Source of the DNA: JAHFUI01 sp039931615
GTDB lineage: Bacteria; Acidobacteriota; Vicinamibacteria; Vicinamibacterales; CAVVIG01
DNA length: 64,000 nt
Assembly (NCBI GenBank): GCA_039931615.1
Contig: JBDTRR010000024.1
Span: 10,464 to 74,463 of the forward strand
Reading direction: 5' to 3'
Shown here: in pieces, positions 33,293-40,725 of the stretch
How positions within the stretch are numbered: position 1 is the stretch's first letter
Layout: every line of letters starts with the position of its first letter
Position numbers and translations under genes: made by a program
Notes under the pieces: model-generated
Told to the model about the DNA's origin: nothing
Database searches by the model: none
The model's input: only the letters and a program-made list of their open reading frames with translations

Positions 33293-34273
33293 CTACAGCT
33301 CGCGCCAGACGCGTGCGCCTTCGGTGCGAAACGGTCCCTCGTAGACAGCTCCCTCCGCACCCACCGCGCCGCGCACCCGCTCCGCCAGGGTCATCCCGGC
33401 CTGCTCGCCGTCGACGATCCCGTACACCGCCGGTCCCCATGAGCTCTGGCCGACGCCCGACGCGCCCCAGTCGGCCATCCGGCGCACCAGCTCCTCGCTG
33501 GCACCCGGCGCGAACGTCCCCCCCTGGACCGGCGCGAACCAGCGGCCGTTGATCGCCTGAATCGCGCTCAGTGCCGCGCCGAACGTCGCGAGATCGCCAT
33601 CGGCAACCGCCGGCAGCAGCGCCATGACCACGAGATGGGCGACCCGCTCGGCATCGCGCTCAGGCGGGGCAGGCATCGCGGCGAACGCCGCGTCCTCCTC
33701 GTGCCCGCTGATCCCCGGCGTCGCCGCAGGCACCGCGACGATGCAGCGCCAGGTCGGCGGAAAAGACAGCCGGGCCAGCAGCGGCGGGACGCCATCGTGG
33801 CCCCGGCGCCGCCCGCCCTCGAGGATGAGACCGCCGCCGGCAAACGCCCAGGTGCCGATCGCCGATCGTTGCGCGCGGCCCACCATGCGGGCGAGCGCCG
33901 GGGCATCGGCGGCCACCCCATGGAGCTCGGCGAGCGCGCGCGCCACGGCCAGTGCGAGCTGCGTGCCCGAACCGAGCCCGACATGTGACGGCAGCCTGCG
34001 GTGCACGCGTAAGCGCGCACCTCCCTCGAGGCCGCAGCCGGACAGGAAGCGGCAGGCGAAGCCGGCCACGCGATCGGCGTCCGCCCCTTCCACCTCCAGC
34101 GTGCCGGCTGCCTCGGCCGAAACCAGCAGCGACGGCGCCGGCGCCGCGGCACCGATACCGCCGAACCAGCGCCCGAGCTCGCCGCGCAGGTCGATCAACC
34201 CGAAATGCAGGCGCGCGGCCGCTTCGACAAACACCGTGCCCCGCTCGGACGCGGACATCGTCGGCCCGCTCAT
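33293..34273 (-). CDS. mptG: Beta-ribofuranosylaminobenzene 5'-phosphate synthase (H4MPT biosynthesis)
   Basis: 326 residues. GHMP-kinase-superfamily protein with the SHVGLGSGTQLALAVA loop at residues about 93-108, LHFGLIDLRGELGRWFGGIG near the N terminus and GVGQSSWGPAVYGI near the C terminus, all characteristic of beta-RFA-P synthase. The enzyme condenses 4-aminobenzoate with PRPP, releasing CO2 and PPi, and is the committed and diagnostic step of methanopterin synthesis; folate pathways lack it. Its ATG overlaps the DUF447 stop (ATGA) and three pABA-synthesis genes lie directly upstream, giving a substrate-to-enzyme operon. Confidence 0.92.
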   Translation of the reverse strand: MSGPTMSASERGTVFVEAAARLHFGLIDLRGELGRWFGGIGAAAPAPSLLVSAEAAGTLEVEGADADRVAGFACRFLSGCGLEGGARLRVHRRLPSHVGLGSGTQLALAVARALAELHGVAADAPALARMVGRAQRSAIGTWAFAGGGLILEGGRRRGHDGVPPLLARLSFPPTWRCIVAVPAATPGISGHEEDAAFAAMPAPPERDAERVAHLVVMALLPAVADGDLATFGAALSAIQAINGRWFAPVQGGTFAPGASEELVRRMADWGASGVGQSSWGPAVYGIVDGEQAGMTLAERVRGAVGAEGAVYEGPFRTEGARVWREL

Positions 34274-34848
34274 CCTGATCCAGCACCAGCCGGGACCGAC
34301 CGGATGTAATCGATCAGCAGCGCCATCGCCTCGCGCTGATCCGGACCCGCGGTCTTGTCGACGATGACCTGGAGCCGCGCCAGCTCCCCGTCCAGGAAGG
34401 ATCGCGGCAGCAGATGTACCCGCGTGGCATAGATCGCGGCCTCGAGCACGGCGTGGCCGGCGCGATTGAACCCGATGAAGTCGCGCCGCGTCCCTCGATG
34501 CACCACGGTGGTCTCGATGCGCGAGCGGGGCGGCGTGCTGTCAATCGATTGGACCTCGACCTCACGCCATGAACAACAGTCCGCGAGCACGACGCCGCGG
34601 ACGATGGTGGCCGGCACAGTCGGAAACGTCGGGTTCGAGATCGCCGCCCGTGCGAAGACCCGCACATCGTCGGTGAGGTTGACGACCGCGGCCCCGGCCG
34701 CGATCACATTCCGGTAGGTGGCCGTTTCGAGAAATGGCTTGAGGACGATCGCGTCGCCGTTGGCGATCGGGTCCCACTCGACGCCCATCGGTGCGCAGTT
34801 GACCGCGCCGTCGCCGGCAACGGTCGTGACGATGGTTTCGACAATCAC
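34270..34848 (-). CDS. DUF447 family protein of H4MPT clusters
   Basis: 192 residues from GTG 34848, which overlaps the pabC stop as GTGA. The split-barrel flavin-reductase-like N-terminal domain starts VIVETIVTTV and has NCAPMGVEWDPIANGDAIVLKPF; the helical tail has FNRAGHAVLEAAIYATRVHLL. DUF447 proteins are conserved in methanogens and in H4MPT-using bacteria and are treated as C1-pathway genes, but their reaction is not established. Overlaps with both pabC and mptG argue that it acts in methanopterin synthesis. Confidence 0.85.
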   Translation of the reverse strand: MIVETIVTTVAGDGAVNCAPMGVEWDPIANGDAIVLKPFLETATYRNVIAAGAAVVNLTDDVRVFARAAISNPTFPTVPATIVRGVVLADCCSWREVEVQSIDSTPPRSRIETTVVHRGTRRDFIGFNRAGHAVLEAAIYATRVHLLPRSFLDGELARLQVIVDKTAGPDQREAMALLIDYIRSVPAGAGSG

Positions 34849-35720
34849 GATCCGGCTCGCGTCTCCCGGGCCACGAGCGCGGCGTAGGCGGCGGCGATCT
34901 CCCGGGTGACGGATCCAGGCGTGCCGCGGCCGATCGGATGCTCCCCCACCCGCACGAGCGGGGCGATCTCCCGCACCGAACTGGTGAGGAAGGCTTCCCT
35001 GGCGGCCAGCAGCTCGTCGAGTCCGAACGCCCGCTCCCCCCCCGGCATGCCACGCGCGCGTGCGACCTCGAGCACGGCGCCACGCGTGACCCCGGGCAGC
35101 ACACCGCAGGACACCGGCGGCGTCAACAGCGTGCCGCTCTGCGTCCAGACAAAGAGATTGCTGGACGTCGCTTCCGAGCAATGCCCCTCGAGGTCGAGAA
35201 AGATTGCCTCGTCGGCGCCGGCACGGCGCGCCTCGAGCCAGGCCGCCACGGCGTCGGCGTAGGCGAGCGTCTTCACCCCGGCCGTCATCGCGCGCTCGTT
35301 GCGGCGGCCCGACGCGACATGCGCCGTCAGCCCGGCGTCGTAGATCCCGGCCGGAAAAATTGGCAGCGGATTGAGCGCGAGAATGACCGTTGGCCGGGGA
35401 AGGTCCGGCGGCGCAACGCCCGCTGGGCCAATGCCCCGGGTGACGGTCAGCCGGATGCTGGCATCGTGCGGGCCGGACGCGGCCAGCGCGACCGCCATCC
35501 ATTCCTGCAGGTCGGGCGGCGCCGGAATCTCCAGCGCCGCCAGCGACTGCGCCAGCCGTGCGACATGGCGGTCGAGCCGGAACACCCGGCCGGCGTACGC
35601 CCGCATCGTCTCGAAGACGCCATCGCCGAGGGTCAGGCCGCGGTCGCGCGACGAGATGTGGAGGCCGTCGGGCGGCTGTCGTTCGCCGTTCACCCAGACG
35701 GCCGGCAAGTCGTTGCTCAT
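34845..35720 (-). CDS. pabC: Aminodeoxychorismate lyase (class IV PLP enzyme)
   Basis: 291 residues. Fold-type IV PLP protein: RGLTLGDGVFETMRAYAG, the PLP lysine in TAGVKTLAYADAVAAWLEAR, GHCSEATSSNLFVW and GVLPGVTRGAVLEVA. Branched-chain aminotransferases share this fold, but the location between pabA/pabB and mptG identifies it as the lyase giving pyruvate and 4-aminobenzoate from aminodeoxychorismate. It starts 7 bp after pabA. Confidence 0.88.
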   Translation of the reverse strand: MSNDLPAVWVNGERQPPDGLHISSRDRGLTLGDGVFETMRAYAGRVFRLDRHVARLAQSLAALEIPAPPDLQEWMAVALAASGPHDASIRLTVTRGIGPAGVAPPDLPRPTVILALNPLPIFPAGIYDAGLTAHVASGRRNERAMTAGVKTLAYADAVAAWLEARRAGADEAIFLDLEGHCSEATSSNLFVWTQSGTLLTPPVSCGVLPGVTRGAVLEVARARGMPGGERAFGLDELLAAREAFLTSSVREIAPLVRVGEHPIGRGTPGSVTREIAAAYAALVARETRAGS

Positions 35721-35727
35721 CGCGGGT

Positions 35728-36414
35728 TCACCGGACCAGCGCCACCGGCGGCGGAACGAACCGATCAGGCGCTGCGCCGTACAGATGATCCCCGGCTGCG
35801 GCGTGAGCGCCGTCGGCCCGGTTGGGCAGCTCGTTCGGACGCCCCCGCTCGCCGTGCAGGAACCGGTCGAGCAGGGGGTAGCCGTACTCGGTCGCCGCCG
35901 ATTCCGGATGGAACTGGACGCCGACCACCGGCGCCGTCAGGTGCTCGACCGCCATGATCTCGCCATCGTCTTCGGCCGACGCGAGGACGCGCAGCGATGA
36001 CGGCAACGACGCCGGATCGATGACCAGCGAATGGTACCGGGCGACGCGGAGCGGCGACGGCAGCCCGGCGAAGACGCTGGAGCCGTCGTGCGTGACCAGC
36101 GACGTCTTGCCGTGCATCGGACGTCCGGCGCGGACAATCGCGGCGCCGTAGGCGGCGCCGATGCATTGATGCCCGAGGCAGACGCCGAAGATCGGCGTCG
36201 CGGCGCCGAATCGCCGGATCAGCGCCGTCGAAATCCCGGCTTCGGCGGGGGTGCAGGGCCCCGGCGAGATGATGATGTGGGTCGGCGCCAGCGCCGCCAC
36301 CTCGTCGAGCGAGATGCGGTCGTTTCTTCGCACCACCGCCTCGTCGCCCAGCTCGCGCACGTAGCGCGCCAGGTTGTGGACGAAGGAGTCGTAGTTGTCG
36401 ATGAGCAGAATCAT
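35728..36414 (-). CDS. pabA: Aminodeoxychorismate synthase, glutamine amidotransferase subunit
   Basis: 228 residues from ATG 36414, preceded by a GAGGGGGG site. Class I glutamine amidotransferase: MILLIDNYDSFVHNLARYV, oxyanion strand IIISPGPCTPAEAG, nucleophile Cys in GVCLGHQCIG and the His-Glu pair in GVQFHPESAATEYG. It supplies ammonia to PabB. TrpG is nearly identical in sequence; the lack of other trp genes and the context make pABA synthesis the likely role. About 30 residues of C-terminal tail beyond the domain are unusual. Confidence 0.9.
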   Translation of the reverse strand: MILLIDNYDSFVHNLARYVRELGDEAVVRRNDRISLDEVAALAPTHIIISPGPCTPAEAGISTALIRRFGAATPIFGVCLGHQCIGAAYGAAIVRAGRPMHGKTSLVTHDGSSVFAGLPSPLRVARYHSLVIDPASLPSSLRVLASAEDDGEIMAVEHLTAPVVGVQFHPESAATEYGYPLLDRFLHGERGRPNELPNRADGAHAAAGDHLYGAAPDRFVPPPVALVR

Positions 36415-36512
36415 GGCCCCCCCTCGCTCGACGACAACACGCCGCCACCGATTGTATTGCGGATTGGCGCCGCGCCTTCGGTCAAGTTGGTCAACCGCCG
36501 GCTCGATCGCGA

Positions 36513-38009
36513 TCACGCCGGGACGACCAGCGCATCGATCATCGCGCGCGCCTTGTCGAGCGTCTCGCGGTACTCCTGCTCGGGATCGGAATCGGCGACG
36601 ATGCCGCCGCCGGCGCTGAAGTAGACCCGGCCGCGGCGCGCGATCGCCGTGCGGATCACGATGCTGGTGTCGAGCGCGCCGGTGACGCTCCAGTAGCCGA
36701 TCGAGCCGCAGTAGACGCTGCGTTCCGACGGCTCGAGTTCGGCGATGATTTCCATCGCCCGCACCTTCGGCGCGCCGGTGATCGAGCCGCCGGGAAAGGC
36801 CAGCCGCAGGGCATCGAGGGCGGTGCGTCCGGGGGCAAGATCGCCGACTACGGTCGAGACCAGATGATGGACCGTCGGGTAGCGCTCGAGCGCGAACAGC
36901 TCGGGAACCCGGACCGTGCCCGGCGCGCAGACCCGCGACAGGTCGTTGCGCATCAGGTCGACGATCATCAGGTTCTCCGCCCGATCCTTGGCACTCTCCG
37001 TCAGCGCCTGGCCGAGCGCCCCGTCGTGCTCGGGGCCGACGCCGCGCGGGCGGGTCCCTTTGATCGGACGCGTCTCGACACGGCCGGCGACATCGACGTG
37101 GAGGAAGCGTTCCGGCGAGGCACTGATGACCGCCGCGCCGGGAAACTCGAGGAACGCGGCAAACGGCGCCGCATTCTGCGTCCGCAGACGACGGTAGAGC
37201 GCCCACGCCGGCTCGCCGAGCGGCGCTTCGAAACGCTGCGACAGGTTGGCCTGGAAGATGTCGCCGGCGAAGACATACTCGCGGACCCGGGCCGCGGCAT
37301 CGAGATACGCGGCATGCGTGAACGACGACCGCAGCTCGAGCCGCGGATCCCACCAGCCGCCCTCGACGGGATACGACGGCGCCGGGTCGCCGCGGCGATC
37401 GGCGGCCCCTGACAGCGTGTCCGGCGCCGGCACGATCACGGTCGATCGCCGCACGACCTGATCGGCCAGCCGCCGCCGCACCGCCGCCAGGCGGCCAGCG
37501 GCACGCCGCGCCCGGGCCGACGGCGAGGTCTCCGGCATCCCGGTCGAGATGAGCCAGGCGCGCCCCGCGTCGTGGTCCCAGGCCAGCACCCAGTCATACA
37601 GGCCCAACACCACGTCGGGCAGCGCCAAGTCGTCGTGGCGCGGTGCCGGGAGGCGCTCGAGCACGCGGCCCCAGTCGTAGGCCAGGAAGCCGGCCGCCCC
37701 GCCTTGAAACGGCGGCAGGCCTGCCACCGGATCGGCGGCGTGCGGGGCGAGCAGCGTCTCGATCGCGGCGAGCGCATCGCCGGAATCAACGGGAGCGATG
37801 CCGGTCGCGGGATCGAGGCATTCGGTCCTGGCCGCCTTGCTGCGGACGACGGCCACCGGGTCGGCGGTGAGAAACGAATAGCGCCCGAGCCGGGTGCCGC
37901 GGGCGGCGCTGTCGAGAAAGAGACGGTAGGGCAGCCCTTCGAGCTGCTCACAGCAGTGCACCGGATCCGGCACGACATCGAGTTCGTCGACGAGCGGCAC
38001 ATTCACCAC
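36513..38009 (-). CDS. pabB: Aminodeoxychorismate synthase component I
   Basis: 498 residues from GTG 38009 (a second GTG follows). N-terminal domain about 1-190 and chorismate-binding domain about 215-490 with YVFAGDIFQANLSQRFEA, FAAFLEFPGAAVISASPERF, TRPIKGTRPRG, ENLMIVDLMRNDLSRV and GGSITGAPKVRAMEII. The PIKGTRPRG block with Lys is typical of PabB as opposed to TrpE. With PabA it converts chorismate and glutamine to 4-amino-4-deoxychorismate. Ten base pairs separate it from the DUF6513 gene upstream. Confidence 0.92.
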   Translation of the reverse strand: MVNVPLVDELDVVPDPVHCCEQLEGLPYRLFLDSAARGTRLGRYSFLTADPVAVVRSKAARTECLDPATGIAPVDSGDALAAIETLLAPHAADPVAGLPPFQGGAAGFLAYDWGRVLERLPAPRHDDLALPDVVLGLYDWVLAWDHDAGRAWLISTGMPETSPSARARRAAGRLAAVRRRLADQVVRRSTVIVPAPDTLSGAADRRGDPAPSYPVEGGWWDPRLELRSSFTHAAYLDAAARVREYVFAGDIFQANLSQRFEAPLGEPAWALYRRLRTQNAAPFAAFLEFPGAAVISASPERFLHVDVAGRVETRPIKGTRPRGVGPEHDGALGQALTESAKDRAENLMIVDLMRNDLSRVCAPGTVRVPELFALERYPTVHHLVSTVVGDLAPGRTALDALRLAFPGGSITGAPKVRAMEIIAELEPSERSVYCGSIGYWSVTGALDTSIVIRTAIARRGRVYFSAGGGIVADSDPEQEYRETLDKARAMIDALVVPA

Positions 38010-38019
38010 GGCGTGCCTG

Positions 38020-39459
38020 CTACTCCCCGGGTTCGCCTGAATCCGGCGTGCCGGCGCGCCGGGCCGGGCGCTGCGTCAACCGGATGTGTTCGCCCGCCGC
38101 ATCGTCTGGCGGCGTGAGATAGCCCCACGCCAGCGCGCCTTCCTGCCGGTAGGTCTTGCCAAGCGTCATCGCCAGGCTGGCGCGCGCCAGTTCCTTGCCC
38201 AGGTAGAACGCGTGGCCGGCGTCGTCGACCTCGAGCTGCGCGAAGATCTGCTGGATGTCCGTGCCGCGGATCAGGCGCTGGCTGTTCAGCACGGTGATGC
38301 CGTCGCGGTCGGCGAAGATGCGGTAGTTGGGATCGGTGAGGCGGGACTGCAGCGCCTGCAGCTCCTCTTGCGTGAAGGTCAGCATCACCGGGTCCTTGAC
38401 GGTGACCAGGCGGTCGTCGATGCCCTTGGGAATGGTCCGCTGGGTCACGGCGTAGTGCATCAGCCGGCGCGCCACGTCGATTTCGCGCACCGCGCCGCGC
38501 GCCCAGGCGATGACCTCGGTCGTCAGCACCGCGCGCACGCCCAGCTCCTGACAGACCGCGATCAGCATCGCGTTCACGCCGGTCGAATCGGCCGCCGTCA
38601 GCTCGGTGAGGTTGCCGATGCCCATCAGCATCTCGGCGTCGGGATAGCGCCGCCGCACCTCGGCGTAGCGCTCGAGTGACGCCATGAAGCCGAAGCCGAT
38701 CGGCTCCACAATCGGATCGATCAGATAGGGCACGCCCCACGTCGCCAGCTTCTCCAGGCTGGGATCCAGCGTGTCGAGCGGCCCGCCCAGGTCCGGCACC
38801 ACCACCACGCGCGCCCCGGTTCCCGCCAGGTCGCGTGCCACCTCGATATTCGAGCCGTTGACGCTCAGCACCAGCCGGGCACCGGCGGCGACGGCGGTGC
38901 GGATCTCCCCGGGGTCGAACGTGTCGACGCTGACCGCCAGGCCTTCCGACGCCAGTTCACGGACGATCTCGCCGAGCGCGGGGAACGGCAGCCCGGGCGT
39001 GCAGCCGACGTCGATCACATCGGCGCCCGACGCGTGGAAGTAGGCCGCCTCGCCGCGCAGCGCCGCGCGGGTCAGCTTCGGCGCGTTGTTGATCTCGGCG
39101 ACGATCTCAATGTCCCAGGCGCCGTAGTCGCGGGCCGATGCCGCGCGCCCGAAGTGGCGCGGGATCTCGCGCAGATCTTTCGGCCCCTTTTCCGCCGGCA
39201 CGCCGATGCGGTCGCCGATCACCGCGGTGTCGCCCTCGCAGAGTCCCGGGATCACCACGAGGTCGGCTCCCTCCGGCACCTGACCGGGCTGGTCGAGATG
39301 GCGCGCGATCCAGGGCGTGGTCATCAGTGCCGCGACGGTGATGCCGAGCACGGTGACGTCGCAGGCGAACGGCGGCGCCATCTCCGCCAGCACGCGCCGC
39401 AGCGCCGGTTCGGCGAGGCGTCCGGTGACGAACAGCACGCGCCGCGGCGCGGCTACCAC
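38020..39459 (-). CDS. DUF6513 / dihydropteroate-synthase-like protein
   Basis: 479 residues from a GTG at 39459; the frame is open up to 39546 but that part translates a repeat and overlaps the previous gene. Residues about 1-110 (VLFVTGRLAEPALRRVLAEM, VVIPGLCEGD) match DUF6513; about 120-360 form a pterin-binding barrel (ASGADVIDVGCTPG, AVSVDTFDPGEI, LSVNGSN, YLIDPIVEPIGFGF). Such DHPS-related proteins are conserved in H4MPT clusters and are thought to join 6-hydroxymethyl-dihydropterin to the ribosylaminobenzene unit in place of folate DHPS. The reaction is not proven for this family. Confidence 0.85.
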   Translation of the reverse strand: MVAAPRRVLFVTGRLAEPALRRVLAEMAPPFACDVTVLGITVAALMTTPWIARHLDQPGQVPEGADLVVIPGLCEGDTAVIGDRIGVPAEKGPKDLREIPRHFGRAASARDYGAWDIEIVAEINNAPKLTRAALRGEAAYFHASGADVIDVGCTPGLPFPALGEIVRELASEGLAVSVDTFDPGEIRTAVAAGARLVLSVNGSNIEVARDLAGTGARVVVVPDLGGPLDTLDPSLEKLATWGVPYLIDPIVEPIGFGFMASLERYAEVRRRYPDAEMLMGIGNLTELTAADSTGVNAMLIAVCQELGVRAVLTTEVIAWARGAVREIDVARRLMHYAVTQRTIPKGIDDRLVTVKDPVMLTFTQEELQALQSRLTDPNYRIFADRDGITVLNSQRLIRGTDIQQIFAQLEVDDAGHAFYLGKELARASLAMTLGKTYRQEGALAWGYLTPPDDAAGEHIRLTQRPARRAGTPDSGEPGE

Positions 39460-39460
39460 G

Positions 39461-39483
39461 AAAAAGGGGCCGTCCCCCTTTTT
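39461..39483. repeat. AAAAAGGGG hairpin repeat at a gene junction
   Basis: AAAAAGGGG and CCCCTTTTT face each other across a few bases. The element sits directly between the PCD stop and the DUF6513 start and resembles the large inverted repeat at 6938-7003. It blurs the DUF6513 start, since its translation (KKGDGPFFV) is in frame. Confidence 0.65.
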
Positions 39484-39490
39484 CGCGACA

Positions 39491-39871
39491 TCATCCCCGC
39501 GGGTCGCCGCCCCGCACGAACTTGGCCGGTGTCCCTTCGAGCGCACCGCCGGCGGCAGGACGCCACAGCGCGAGATCCTCGATGCGGCGGGCGAGGTCGA
39601 AATCCTTGTCCGTGATGCCGCCGGCGCTGTGCGTATTCAGCTTGACCGTGACGCGGGCATACGTCACCGCCAGGTCGGGATGGTGGTAGGCCGCTTCCGC
39701 GAGGAAGCCGATCGCATTCACCAGCATCAGCGTCGTCGGCCACCCGTCGGTCTTGTAGTTCCGCCGGATCCACCCGCCCTCGTAAAACCAGCCGGGCAGC
39801 GCCTGCAGCCGCTCGCCGATCTGCGACTCGTCGTAGACCGATTCCTTCTCTCTCATCGCCTGCCATCCCAT
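39491..39871 (-). CDS. Pterin-4a-carbinolamine dehydratase homologue
   Basis: 126 residues from ATG 39871 (39856 also possible). The dehydratase signature lies in AAYHHPDLAVTYARVTVKLNTH followed by GGITDKDFDLARRIE; PGWFYEGGWIRRNY is the N-terminal strand. Canonical members dehydrate 4a-hydroxy-tetrahydropterin made by aromatic amino acid hydroxylases, none of which is here. A homologue is known from the H4MPT gene clusters of methylotrophs, with an unresolved role in methanopterin synthesis. It is followed 31 bp later by DUF6513. Confidence 0.88.
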   Translation of the reverse strand: MGWQAMREKESVYDESQIGERLQALPGWFYEGGWIRRNYKTDGWPTTLMLVNAIGFLAEAAYHHPDLAVTYARVTVKLNTHSAGGITDKDFDLARRIEDLALWRPAAGGALEGTPAKFVRGGDPRG

Positions 39872-39908
39872 CCAACCGGCTCACTGCCGGTCGATCATCG
39901 TTGCCGCA

Positions 39909-40682
39909 TCACATCACCACGCCGCCACCGACCAGGATCGCCTGGCCGGTGAGGAACGCCGCCGCCGGCGAGGCGAGAAACACCGCGGCGCCGGCGACGT
40001 CCTCGGGCACACCCCAGCGTTTGAGTGGCGTCGACAGGGCCACCTGCTGGCGCAGGCGATCGTTCGCGCCGGCGCCGAATGAAGTCTCGATCCAGCCGGG
40101 GGCGAGGACGTTGACGCGCACGCGCGGCGCCACCGAACGCGCCAGCGACTTGCTGAAGGAGAGCACGCCGCCCTTGACCGCAGCATACAGTTGCGGGTTG
40201 GCGCCGGCCATGCCGGTCAACACGTGATCCCAGCTCATGTTGATGATGACGCCGCCCCGCTCCTGCGCGGCGAGCAGATCCGCCGCCTGCCACGACGCGA
40301 GCATCGTGCCTCGCAAATCGACGGCCAGCAGCAGGTCCAGCTTTTCGATGGTCGGCAGCGCGGCGCCCGCGCCGGTCAGGATGTCGGCCCCGGCGTTGTT
40401 CACCCAGACGTCCAGCCGTCCGAGCGCGTCGCGGGCGGCCGGGCCGACGGCGCCGACCGATGGCCCGTCGGCGAGGTCGAGCCGCACGATGGCGGCGCGG
40501 CGGCCGAGCTCCCGAATCTCGCGCGCCGTCTCCTGCACGCCGCCTTCATTCGCCCGATAGGTGATCGCGACGTCGGCGCCGGCGCGGGCGCAGGCGATCG
40601 CAATCGCCCGCCCGATCCCACTGGAGGCGCCGGTGACGAGCACGGCGAGACCCGCCAGGCGTGCGTCAGCGCTGTCGGTCAT
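39909..40682 (-). CDS. SDR-family oxidoreductase, possible pterin reductase
   Basis: 257 residues, classical short-chain dehydrogenase: VLVTGASSGIGRAIA (cofactor loop), VWVNNAGADI, and the catalytic pair in QLYAAVKGGVLSFSKSL. AITYRANEGG after the second strand suggests NADP preference. It is the first gene of the H4MPT operon, 37 bp from the PCD homologue. FolM and PTR1 show that SDRs can reduce dihydropterins, so a role in reducing dihydromethanopterin is possible; this is inference from position only. Confidence 0.82.
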   Translation of the reverse strand: MTDSADARLAGLAVLVTGASSGIGRAIAIACARAGADVAITYRANEGGVQETAREIRELGRRAAIVRLDLADGPSVGAVGPAARDALGRLDVWVNNAGADILTGAGAALPTIEKLDLLLAVDLRGTMLASWQAADLLAAQERGGVIINMSWDHVLTGMAGANPQLYAAVKGGVLSFSKSLARSVAPRVRVNVLAPGWIETSFGAGANDRLRQQVALSTPLKRWGVPEDVAGAAVFLASPAAAFLTGQAILVGGGVVM

Positions 40683-40725
40683 CTGCTGCGGATCATACCG
40701 CGGGGGCAGAATGCGGACACGCCAG

